Below, one piece after another: positions 1 to 5,790 of a stretch of DNA of 9,450 nucleotides. Position 1 is the first letter of the stretch. Each line of letters begins with the position of its first letter. The notes under the pieces are model-generated. The model saw only the letters and a list, made by a program, of their open reading frames with translations. It ran no database searches and was not told where the DNA came from. Location: positions 1-9,450 of the forward strand of contig JAGBVY010000028.1 in NCBI GenBank assembly GCA_017630115.1. Reading direction: 5' to 3'. The position numbers and the translations under genes were made by a program. Source of the DNA: Tidjanibacter sp. (GTDB taxonomy: Bacteria; Bacteroidota; Bacteroidia; Bacteroidales; Rikenellaceae).

Positions 1-2
1 AT

Positions 3-76
3 TCCTCAGTAGCTCAGTTGGTTAGAGCACCTGACTGTTAATCAGGGGGTCCTAGGTTCAAGTCCTAGCTGAGGAG
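3..76 (+). tRNA. tRNA-Asn (anticodon GTT)
   Basis: A complete cloverleaf can be folded by eye. The acceptor stem TCCTCAG (3-9) pairs with CTGAGGA (69-75), with G76 as discriminator. The D arm is GCTC/GAGC (12-15/25-28). The anticodon arm is CCTGA/TCAGG (30-34/42-46) with loop CTGTTAA, which places anticodon GTT at 37-39. The T arm is CTAGG/CCTAG (52-56/64-68) with a TTCAAGT loop. GTT reads AAC/AAU, so the tRNA carries asparagine. The 3' CCA is not encoded (CAA follows G76) and must be added after transcription. The promoter lies outside the window, so other tRNAs may precede it in the same transcript. Confidence 0.97.
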
Positions 77-77
77 C

Positions 78-109
78 AAGGTCGCAGAGATGCGACCTTT
101 TCTTTTTTT
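78..109 (+). terminator. Intrinsic terminator of tRNA-Asn
   Basis: A perfect 9-bp stem AAGGTCGCA/TGCGACCTT (78-86/91-99) is closed by a GAGA (GNRA-type) tetraloop and followed by TTCTTTTTTT. It begins two bases after the tRNA discriminator. This is a classic Rho-independent terminator ending the tRNA transcript. Confidence 0.93.
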
Positions 110-135
110 AGACCGCCAGCACTCTGCGGTTAGCA

Positions 136-207
136 GGGAGCTTAGGGAGCTTAGGGAGTTTAGGGAGCTTAGGGAGCTTAGGGAGTTTAGAGAGTTTAGG
201 GAGTAGA
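136..207. repeat. Tandem array, 9-bp unit GGGAGYTTA, eight copies
   Basis: Eight consecutive 9-bp units can be read: GGGAGCTTA, GGGAGCTTA, GGGAGTTTA, GGGAGCTTA, GGGAGCTTA, GGGAGTTTA, GAGAGTTTA and the decayed GGGAGTAGA. The first six units form two identical 27-bp blocks (136-162 and 163-189), so there is a higher-order C-C-T pattern that suggests a block duplication by slippage or unequal exchange. Decay increases toward the right end. The array carries a TTAGGG core, which I take as coincidence rather than a telomere. Its core is complementary to that of the array at 216-277. Confidence 0.95.
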
Positions 208-215
208 GCCTATAT

Positions 216-277
216 GCCCCTAAGACCCCTAAGGCCCCTAAGGCCCCTAAGGCCCTTAATGTCTTTAAGGCCTTAGG
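216..277. repeat. Tandem array, 9-bp unit GCCCCTAAG, six to seven copies
   Basis: Units read GCCCCTAAG, ACCCCTAAG, GCCCCTAAG, GCCCCTAAG, GCCCTTAAT, GTCTTTAAG and a degenerate GCCTTAGG. The reverse complement (CTTAGGGGC) shares its CTTAGGG heptamer with the left array (CTTAGGGAG in the same phase). The two arrays therefore form the arms of a large imperfect hairpin with 7 of 9 positions paired per unit, around a short centre at about 208-215. As in the left array, copies decay toward the right. Confidence 0.93.
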
Positions 278-307
278 TCGTTAGACGTTAGACCTTTGAC
301 GTTAGAC
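277..307. repeat. GTTAGAC heptamer cluster
   Basis: GTTAGAC occurs at 280-286, directly again at 287-293, and at 301-307. With one flanking base pair, the 10-mer GTCGTTAGAC at 277-286 recurs exactly at 4024-4033, at the 3' end of the DUF2851 gene. The function is unknown; it is most simply a low-copy intergenic repeat that continues on from the 9-bp arrays. Confidence 0.75.
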
Positions 308-320
308 TAATAACAATGAC

Positions 321-385
321 GCACCAGAAAACACCCTCCGCAGTCCAAAGAGGTAAATACGATTTACGCTGAGGGAGTTTTGTGC
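321..385. repeat. Palindromic unit A of a three-member repeat family
   Basis: This unit is an imperfect nested hairpin. The outer pairing is GCAC/GTGC (321-324/382-385). Next come AAAAC/GTTTT (328-332/377-381), one mismatch and CCCTC/GAGGG (334-338/371-375). The tip is GTAAAT/ATTTAC (353-358/362-367). It shares with unit C the pattern GCAC, a purine spacer, AAAA, CCCTCCGCAG and later TGAGG. It is the most diverged member; the tip stem and the bases before it are different. Confidence 0.65.
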
Positions 386-401
386 CAAACAAGAAGGCGA
401 G

Positions 402-428
402 TCCGCAGCTTACTCGCGTAAGTGAGGA
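402..428. repeat. Palindromic unit B of a three-member repeat family
   Basis: The core is TCCGCAG, stem CTTAC (409-413), loop TCGC, GTAAG (418-422), then TGAGGA. It matches the core of unit C (530-556) at 23 of 27 positions. All four differences fall in the stem as two compensatory pairs (C409-G422 against T537-A550, and A412-T419 against G540-C547). Outer pairing beyond TCC/GGA is weak here, so the unit is shorter or more decayed than A and C. Confidence 0.7.
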
Positions 429-513
429 AGACAGCAAGCTCCGTTTTGTGAAGGTGGTGCTACGGAAACCTTCGGAAGCTGTAAAAACGCATATAAGCGA
501 GCGAATTTTAGGC

Positions 514-574
514 GCACAAGAAAATCCCCTCCGCAGTTTGCTCGCGCAAATGAGGAGGGGATTTATCGCAGTGC
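514..574. repeat. Palindromic unit C of a three-member repeat family
   Basis: This is the best-preserved unit. GCAC/GTGC (514-517/571-574) encloses a perfect 11-bp stem AAATCCCCTCC/GGAGGGGATTT (522-532/554-564). Within that is an asymmetric internal loop GCAG/TGA, then the tip TTTGC-TCGC-GCAAA (537-550). The whole unit lies inside the 17-bp inverted repeat 483-499/589-605. On the - strand it doubles as a plausible terminator for secA. Confidence 0.75.
518..564 (-). terminator. Probable intrinsic terminator of secA
   Basis: Read on the - strand, about 40 bases beyond the secA stop codon, an 11-bp stem AAATCCCCTCC/GGAGGGGATTT is followed by TTTTCTT. The enclosed bases form a second small stem. 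The T-rich tail exists only in the - direction (the + side reads ATCG), so the hairpin serves secA rather than the tRNA. The outer 17-bp inverted repeat, which ends in TTTTT on the - strand at 487-483, could act as a second terminator. No experimental support is visible. Confidence 0.5.
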
Positions 575-604
575 AACGCCAAAGACGCCGCTTATATGCG
601 TTTT

Positions 605-3600
605 TTATGCGCCGTGGCAGTGTTTGTACTTTTTCCCCGACCCACAAGGACAAGGATCGTTGGGGCGCACCTTCTTCTCAACGTGCACAGGCATAGGACG
701 ACTCTTCTCGCCCTGACCGGCCTGAGCGGCGGCGGCCATACGCGAAGCCTGCAACTTATTGACATCCACCTTCTGTTGGGCCTGCTGACGGCGCGACAGA
801 CGGCTCTCGGCCTGCTCCTTGGTGGGGATAAAGCCCTTCATCAGGATAGAGATAACCTCGGCATTGATCTTATCGACCATAGCCTCGAAGAGGTTATAAG
901 ACTCGCCCTTGTAAATCAACAGGGGGTCTTTCTGCTCATAAGTAGCATTCTGAACGCTCTGTTTCAGGTCGTCCATCTCCCTGAGGTGCTCACGCCAGTT
1001 GTCGTCGATGGTGGTGAGCATTGCGAGCTTGGTGAACATCTTATAGATCTCGGCGCCCTCGTTCTCAACACATTTTTGGAGGTTTACCAGAACGTTATAG
1101 ACGAGTGTGCCATTGGTGATGGGCACATACATATTCTCGGCCTGAGGATTGCTCTCAACAACGTTTTTGATTACAGGCATTGCTGTCTGAGCCACAAACT
1201 GAGCCCTACGAGCATAGGCGGCCCTAATGTCCTCAACAACGAGGTCGGCCAGTTCGGTCTTGCCTGCCTTCTGGTAGGTGACCTCATCGAAGGTGGGTTG
1301 GATAGCCACCTGACGGATGAGTTCATAGGAGAAATCCTCAAACGAAGCACCCTGCATCGAGGCTACAAAGTTATCGGCAAAGCTCAGAATCATATTGTTG
1401 AGGTCGATATCGACACCCTCGCCATAGAGTGCGTGGCGGCGCATTGTGTAGATTGCAGTACGCTGTTTGTTCATCACATCGTCGTACTCCAAGAGGCGCT
1501 TACGGATACCAAAGTTATTCTCCTCCACCTTCTTCTGGGCCTTTTCAATGGCGTTGGACATAATCTTGGCCTGAATAACCTCGCCCTCCTGCAAGCCCAT
1601 CCTATCCATCATCGAGGCAAGACGGTCGCCACCAAACAGACGCAACAAGTCATCCTCGGTAGAAACGAAGAACTGCGACGAGCCGGGGTCACCCTGACGT
1701 CCCGAACGACCCCTGAGCTGCCTATCCACACGGCGGCTCTCGTGGCGCTCAGTACCGATGATTGCCAAACCTCCTGCGGCCTTCACCTCGGGCGAGAGTT
1801 TAATATCCGTACCACGACCTGCCATATTGGTAGCAATAGTCACCTGACCTGCCCTACCCGCCTCGGCAACAACAAGTGCCTCTTGTGCGTGCTGCTTAGC
1901 ATTGAGCACATTGTGGGGTATGTGGCGAATCTTCAAGATGCGGCTCAGCAACTCCGAAACCTCCACCGAAGTAGTACCCACAAGCACGGGGCGTCCCTCT
2001 CCAACAAGCCTTACAATCTCCTCTACCACAGCGTTATACTTCTCACGCTTGGTCTTATAGAGGAGGTCGTCCCTATCCTCGCGGGCAATGGGACGGTTGG
2101 TGGGGATAACCACAACATCGAGCTTGTAGATGCTCCAAAACTCGCTTGCCTCGGTCTCGGCCGTACCGGTCATACCAGCGAGTTTGTGGTACATACGGAA
2201 GTAGTTTTGCAGAGTGATGGTAGCAAAGGTCTGGGTTGCGGCCTCTACCTTAACCCTCTCCTTAGCCTCAATAGCCTGATGCAAGCCGTCGGAGTAGCGG
2301 CGACCCTCCATAATACGACCCGTCTGCTCATCGACAATCTTCACCTTGCCGTCCATAAGCACATACTCCACGTCCTTCTCGAACATACTATATGCTTTAA
2401 GGAGCTGATTGACAGTGTGTACCCTCTCGCTCTTGGTGGCGTAGTCGGCCAATATCTCGTCTTTTCTGGCGGCCTTTTCCTCGGCGGTCATATCGCTTTT
2501 TTCGAGCATAGCCACCTCCGAGCCAATGTCGGGCAGCACAAAGAACCTATCGTCGCCCACAGCATTAGCCAACATCTCGTGGCCTTTGTCGGTAAGCTCA
2601 ATAGAGTTGAGTTTCTCGTCGATAACAAAGAAGAGTTCGTCGGTAATCTCGGGCATACGCTCGTTCTTGTTGGCCATATAGATAGCCTCTGTCTTCTGCA
2701 AGAGCACCTTCATACCCTGCTCCGAGAGGAACTTGATGAGGTTCTTATTCTTAGGCAGACCCTTGTGCGAGCGCAGCAGCAAGATACCACCCTCCTCGGC
2801 CTTGCCCTCGGCAATGAGCTTGCGAGCCCTGACGAGGCAATCGGCAGCCAAGTTGCGCTGCATCGTATAGAGCCTCTCAACAATGTCGCGGTACTCGTCG
2901 AAGAGTTGGTCGTCGCCCTTAGGCACGGGGCCGGAGATAATCAAAGGCGTACGAGCATCGTCAATCAATACCGAATCGACCTCATCGACAATGGCGAAGT
3001 GGTGTTTCTTCTGCACCAACTCCTTGGCCTGAATCGACATATTGTCCCTGAGGTAGTCGAAGCCAAACTCGTTGTTGGTACCAAAGGTGATGTTGGCCTC
3101 GTAGGCACGGCGACGCTCAGCCGAGTTGGGGCGGTAGTTGTCGATACACTCCACCGACAAGCCGTGGAACTGATACATAGGACCCATCCACTCGCAGTCA
3201 CGCTTGGCCAAGTAGTCGTTCACCGTAACAACGTGTACACCCTTGCCGGCCAGCGCATTGAGGAACACAGGCAGGGTAGCCACCAAGGTCTTACCCTCAC
3301 CAGTGGCCATCTCGGCAATCTTACCCTTGTGCAACACAACGCCACCAAAGAGCTGCACGTCGTAGTGGACCATATCCCACTTTATCTCGTTGCCACCTGC
3401 ACTCCACGAGGTTTGCCAAATGGCCTTATCGCCCTCAATCGACACAAACTCCCTATCGGCAGCCAAGTCCCTATCGAACTGTGTGGCCGTAACCTCCACC
3501 GTATCGTTCTCGGCAAACCTACGAGCCGTCGATTTCATAATAGCAAAGGCCTCGGGGAGAATCTCGTCGAGCTTACGCTCAATCTTCTCGTCAATCTTCT

Positions 3601-3883
3601 CCACCAAGCCCTCCATCTCCTTTGAGAGGGCGCTCTTCTTCTCAATGGGAATATCTTTCTCAATCTCCACCTTCAATGTGGCAATACGCTCCTCCTCGGG
3701 GCGGATGGTCTCGGCAATAGCCACCCTCAGAGCCGCCGAGCGAGCCCTAAGCTCGTCATTCGACAGTGCATCCACCTTGGGGTAGAGGGCCAAAATCTTA
3801 TCCACATAAGGTTGAATCTCTTTGCGATCCTTGTCGCTCTTTGTTCCGAAGAACAGTTTAAGTACAGACTGAACTACACTCAT
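605..3883 (-). CDS. secA: Protein translocase subunit SecA
   Basis: SecA is the cytoplasmic ATPase that drives unfolded preproteins through the SecYEG channel. The 1092-aa product is full length for the Bacteroidota form, which is longer than E. coli SecA. NBD1 carries Walker A GEGKT (195-199) and the DEVD box (300-303) with LIIS following. The preprotein-crosslinking and Bacteroidota-specific insert region occupies about 230-500. NBD2 carries TNMAGRGTDIKL (685-696) and QLRGRSGRQGDPG (722-734). The helical wing/scaffold follows, and the C-tail ends in a zinc site CPCGSGKKYKHCH (C1078, C1080, C1089, H1090) that contacts SecB or the ribosome. The start (MSVVQSVLKLFFG) matches the family N-terminus. 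Codons TTA, CTA and TCA are absent from the last ~1000 codons, which leaves a huge meaningless open frame on the opposite strand and shows strong codon bias. The gene is preceded by the leader element at 3923-3990 and is probably transcribed on its own. Confidence 0.99.
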   Translation of the reverse strand: MSVVQSVLKLFFGTKSDKDRKEIQPYVDKILALYPKVDALSNDELRARSAALRVAIAETIRPEEERIATLKVEIEKDIPIEKKSALSKEMEGLVEKIDEKIERKLDEILPEAFAIMKSTARRFAENDTVEVTATQFDRDLAADREFVSIEGDKAIWQTSWSAGGNEIKWDMVHYDVQLFGGVVLHKGKIAEMATGEGKTLVATLPVFLNALAGKGVHVVTVNDYLAKRDCEWMGPMYQFHGLSVECIDNYRPNSAERRRAYEANITFGTNNEFGFDYLRDNMSIQAKELVQKKHHFAIVDEVDSVLIDDARTPLIISGPVPKGDDQLFDEYRDIVERLYTMQRNLAADCLVRARKLIAEGKAEEGGILLLRSHKGLPKNKNLIKFLSEQGMKVLLQKTEAIYMANKNERMPEITDELFFVIDEKLNSIELTDKGHEMLANAVGDDRFFVLPDIGSEVAMLEKSDMTAEEKAARKDEILADYATKSERVHTVNQLLKAYSMFEKDVEYVLMDGKVKIVDEQTGRIMEGRRYSDGLHQAIEAKERVKVEAATQTFATITLQNYFRMYHKLAGMTGTAETEASEFWSIYKLDVVVIPTNRPIAREDRDDLLYKTKREKYNAVVEEIVRLVGEGRPVLVGTTSVEVSELLSRILKIRHIPHNVLNAKQHAQEALVVAEAGRAGQVTIATNMAGRGTDIKLSPEVKAAGGLAIIGTERHESRRVDRQLRGRSGRQGDPGSSQFFVSTEDDLLRLFGGDRLASMMDRMGLQEGEVIQAKIMSNAIEKAQKKVEENNFGIRKRLLEYDDVMNKQRTAIYTMRRHALYGEGVDIDLNNMILSFADNFVASMQGASFEDFSYELIRQVAIQPTFDEVTYQKAGKTELADLVVEDIRAAYARRAQFVAQTAMPVIKNVVESNPQAENMYVPITNGTLVYNVLVNLQKCVENEGAEIYKMFTKLAMLTTIDDNWREHLREMDDLKQSVQNATYEQKDPLLIYKGESYNLFEAMVDKINAEVISILMKGFIPTKEQAESRLSRRQQAQQKVDVNKLQASRMAAAAQAGQGEKSRPMPVHVEKKVRPNDPCPCGSGKKYKHCHGA

Positions 3884-3922
3884 CTTTCTATTTTTTTGTT
3901 GTTATATATTTTTTCTTTTCTC

Positions 3923-3990
3923 TCCGCTTTTTATAAAAATCGGAACCAAAAACTTTTAGTGCTAGTGCGGCCATCCACACCCAGTCGCTC
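3923..3990 (-). promoter_or_regulatory. Leader element 1 with conserved hairpin, upstream of secA
   Basis: In the 137 bp between the DUF2851 gene and secA, this block aligns without gaps to the sufE leader (about 51 of 65 positions over 3926-3990 against 5794-5858, counted by hand). It contains CACTAAAAGTTTTTGGT on the coding strand. Beyond that is a hairpin at 3923-3944 whose 10-position stem has one mismatch (3927/3940). No T-run follows the hairpin on either strand, so it is not a standard terminator. A weak promoter reading is TGTG-N21-AGTTTTTG, which matches the Bacteroidota -33/-7 boxes poorly. If real, transcription would start at the hairpin, making it a 5'-terminal mRNA structure. 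That part is inference. Confidence 0.6.
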
Positions 3991-4002
3991 GTTTATCATT
4001 TT

Positions 4003-4034
4003 GCCTTAGGTAATCCGACGTCAGTCGTTAGACC
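4003..4034. repeat. Second copy of the CCTTAGG/GTTAGAC repeat fragment
   Basis: GCCTTAGGT (4003-4011) followed by GTCGTTAGAC (4024-4033) reproduces the two pieces that stand adjacent at 270-286. Here they are 12 bp apart. The right part lies inside the end of the DUF2851 gene and encodes its last residues, so the C-terminal tail of that protein probably derives from the repeat. Confidence 0.5.
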
Positions 4035-4938
4035 CTACCCTTGGTCGTCGGAGCATCTTGGCCAGAGGGCACTCCTTGCACCTCTTCTCGGCGCAGTAGG
4101 CCGAGAGCTCTATGAGGGCCTGCGAGTCGTAGGCCGTATGGCAGGGAACTCCATAGCCCGTCCAACGAGCCACCTTATGGTTATGCTCGGCAGGGATGCT
4201 CTCCAAGAGGTCCATTGCCTGCTCCTTCAACGACTCGTCGCCCACCACTGTGCCATAAGCAAAGAGCATTGGCACAACCAAGTTGATGGCCATAACGTAT
4301 ATCTTTGAGCGGCCCATCTTGGCACTGCCCCTGCCCTCCTTGCCGTCGGGAGCAAAGCGGCCCGACCAATACTCCCCAAGCTCCACATCGAAGAATTCCT
4401 CCACACGAGCAAGCGAGCGGAGCTTCAAAAGTTCATCTACCGAGTAATTATCTTTCGCTACCAGAGCGGCCATCTGCGCCACCCTGCGTACGGGGTTGCC
4501 GGCGGGAAAACCTACCCCCTGATGCCACTCGCCACGCACCATACCTCTCAGTCGGTACTTGTTGGCCAAGTAGGCAAATTCATCCTGCAAACGGACAATG
4601 TAGTCGTCGTAGTATTCGCCATTGAGCAATCCCGACGTACCCAACAACATAGCCTCCACCCTCAGCAGCGAGCTGCGTTCCTTCAAGCACATCAGGTAGG
4701 TCACTCTGGTGGCCAAGCGCTCGAAAGCCTCCGAGTTGCGTGGCGCGCCCATTGCATAGGCGGTCATACGGTAGAAGGTCTCGTTCCAGTCGCGCGAGGT
4801 ACTCTCCCACATTTGGGCCACCCTCTGACTCTTGCGTAGCAGACGGCCCACAAGCAACTCCTCGACAACCTTACACCTTCTCAGAGGGTCTAAGCTTGCC
4901 AGCTCTGCCTCGCAACACACCATTGTCTGCTCCTCCAT
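4021..4938 (-). CDS. DUF2851 family protein, N-terminal part missing
   Basis: The 305-aa product matches, from memory of the family, the C-terminal two-thirds of DUF2851 proteins, a Bacteroidota family of unknown function usually about 420 aa long. Visible landmarks are WNETFY (51-56), EAMLLGTSGLL (95-105), FFDVELGEYW (182-191), INLVVPMLFAYG (218-229), YDSQALIEL (270-278) and a terminal cysteine cluster C282-x4-C287-x2-C290. The usual N-terminal domain, with its NAGPDFFNA-like and H..DKAYDNVILH-like motifs, is absent. There is no room for it: the DUF59 gene ends 43 bp upstream. The ATG at 4938 is preferred over a TTG at 4947. An ATG at 4923 has AGGAG six bases upstream and may be the true start, because family similarity begins near there. 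The gene is probably the last of the sufE operon. It is either a decayed gene or a stand-alone C-terminal domain. Confidence 0.8.
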   Translation of the reverse strand: MEEQTMVCCEAELASLDPLRRCKVVEELLVGRLLRKSQRVAQMWESTSRDWNETFYRMTAYAMGAPRNSEAFERLATRVTYLMCLKERSSLLRVEAMLLGTSGLLNGEYYDDYIVRLQDEFAYLANKYRLRGMVRGEWHQGVGFPAGNPVRRVAQMAALVAKDNYSVDELLKLRSLARVEEFFDVELGEYWSGRFAPDGKEGRGSAKMGRSKIYVMAINLVVPMLFAYGTVVGDESLKEQAMDLLESIPAEHNHKVARWTGYGVPCHTAYDSQALIELSAYCAEKRCKECPLAKMLRRPRVGSND

Positions 4939-4981
4939 ACTCCTCAACTGCTACTTTGGATTGCACCTACGGCCCTCCGAG

Positions 4982-5302
4982 CTACAACATACCCAGCTCC
5001 ATCAGAGCCTCCTCGCTCATCATATTCTTGTCCCAAGGGGGGTCGAAGACAATCTCCACCACCACCTCTTTGACTCCTCTGACCTTCACCACCTGCGTAT
5101 GCACCTCCTCAACCAACATATCGGCCATAGGGCAGTTGGGGGCTGTGAGGGTCATTCGGATGTGGACATTGCCGTCGGGGGTGTAGTCCACATCATAGAC
5201 CAGGCCGAGGTCGTAGATGTTTACGGGAATCTCGGGATCATATATATTTTTGAGCACATCTATTATTTCGCGCTCAACATTCTGTATCTCTTGGGGTGTC
5301 AT
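4982..5302 (-). CDS. MIP18/DUF59 family Fe-S assembly protein (SufT-like)
   Basis: This 106-aa single-domain protein belongs to the MIP18 (DUF59) family, whose members help mature Fe-S proteins (SufT, PaaD, eukaryotic MIP18/CIA2). The N-terminal signature DPEIPVNIYDLGLVYDV lies at residues 22-38. The conserved TAPNCPMAD (53-61) holds the family cysteine C57. The C-terminal FDPPWDKNMMSEEALMELGM (86-105) is typical of the stand-alone bacterial branch. It starts 41 bp after the sufE stop on the same strand, so co-transcription and a shared role in Fe-S trafficking are likely. The sequence does not say which client proteins it serves. The name sufT is plausible but not certain, so I leave the symbol blank. 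Confidence 0.92.
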   Translation of the reverse strand: MTPQEIQNVEREIIDVLKNIYDPEIPVNIYDLGLVYDVDYTPDGNVHIRMTLTAPNCPMADMLVEEVHTQVVKVRGVKEVVVEIVFDPPWDKNMMSEEALMELGML

Positions 5303-5343
5303 CTTGCTTATTTGTCGTTCTTATCACCATAAAAAACCACTCC

Positions 5344-5772
5344 CTACTTCTTCGCCGAGAAGGCCAACGCATAGCGTCTAATCTGCCTCAACATCTCGCC
5401 CAGACCATTGGCCCTTGTGGGCGACAAGTAGGAGCGTATGCCAATGCGGTCGATGAAATATAGCTCCGTGGAAAGAATCTCCTCGGGGGTGCGTCCGCCC
5501 AGTGCTCGCGTGAGCAGTCCGGCAATGCCCTTGACAATTAGTGCGTCGGCATCGGATGAGAAATAGACTTTGCCGTCGCGCAGTTCGGCATCTATCCACA
5601 CCCTCGACTGACAGCCGTCAATAAGATACTGCTCGGTCTTGTGACGTGGGTCAATCTCGCAGCACTCCTCGGCCATATCTATGAGATATTGGAGCTTATC
5701 GTCGGGATCTTCAAACATCTCGAAGTCGGCAATAATCTCCTCCTGAATTGCATCTTTTATCATATTTTCCAT
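5344..5772 (-). CDS. sufE: Cysteine desulfuration protein SufE
   Basis: SufE accepts the persulfide sulfur from the cysteine desulfurase SufS and passes it to the SufBCD scaffold during Fe-S cluster synthesis in the cytoplasm. The 142-aa product has the catalytic motif GCQSRVWI with C54 as the sulfur acceptor, preceded by YLI and followed by the A.L...G.VYF.SDADALIVKGI.G.L segment. Its length equals typical SufE. The start is set at the ATG at 5772 (MENMIKDAIQ). An upstream in-frame start at 5817 would only translate the leader hairpin into a Lys-rich tail that the family lacks. The ATG is preceded by an A-rich tract and no clear Shine-Dalgarno, as is common in Bacteroidota. No sufS, sufB, sufC or sufD is in the window, so those partners must be elsewhere. 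Confidence 0.95.
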   Translation of the reverse strand: MENMIKDAIQEEIIADFEMFEDPDDKLQYLIDMAEECCEIDPRHKTEQYLIDGCQSRVWIDAELRDGKVYFSSDADALIVKGIAGLLTRALGGRTPEEILSTELYFIDRIGIRSYLSPTRANGLGEMLRQIRRYALAFSAKK

Positions 5773-5790
5773 AGTTTTTTTCTTCTTTTC

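Larger units (their letters stand above)
110..604. other. Gene-free, repeat-rich region between convergent tRNA-Asn and secA
   Basis: About 495 bp lie between the tRNA terminator and the secA stop codon. I find no credible gene: the open frames here (for example 288-653 on the - strand and 382-696 on the + strand) run through palindromes and into secA, and have low-complexity, Ser/Arg-rich translations. Instead the stretch holds, left to right, two facing 9-bp tandem arrays, a GTTAGAC cluster, three related palindromic units and a 17-bp inverted repeat. These are listed separately. Only 110-135 shows nothing notable. Confidence 0.8.
483..605. repeat. 17-bp perfect inverted repeat flanking 89 bp, abutting the secA stop
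   Basis: AAAAACGCATATAAGCG (483-499) is exactly the reverse complement of 589-605, so the two arms enclose palindromic unit C. The right arm ends inside the secA stop codon (TAA read on the - strand at 607-605). It looks like either the terminal repeats of a 123-bp MITE-like element or the base of a large branched 3'-UTR hairpin; read from secA it ends in a T-run. I see no clear target-site duplication (flanks TGT and TAT), so the mobile-element reading is weak. Confidence 0.8.

Noticed and set aside
214..276. A 20-codon micro-ORF of repeated Pro-Leu-Arg
   Set aside because: It is simply the 9-bp array read in frame from a chance ATG, with no ribosome-binding site and no promoter.
136..277. 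TTAGGG-like telomeric repeat or CRISPR array
   Set aside because: The unit is 9 bp with no spacers, which excludes CRISPR. The TTAGGG core is part of a longer unit inside a chromosome-like gene context, so a telomere is not supported.
288..653. A 121-codon - strand frame and a 104-codon + strand frame (382-696) after secA
   Set aside because: Both run through the palindromic units and overlap the end of secA. Neither has a plausible start region or domain, and the repeats explain the openness of the frames.
596..3625. A 1009-codon open frame on the + strand opposite secA
   Set aside because: It is codon-aligned with secA and exists only because secA avoids TTA, CTA and TCA. Its translation is rich in His, Leu and Val with no recognisable domain, as expected from the antisense of a biased gene.
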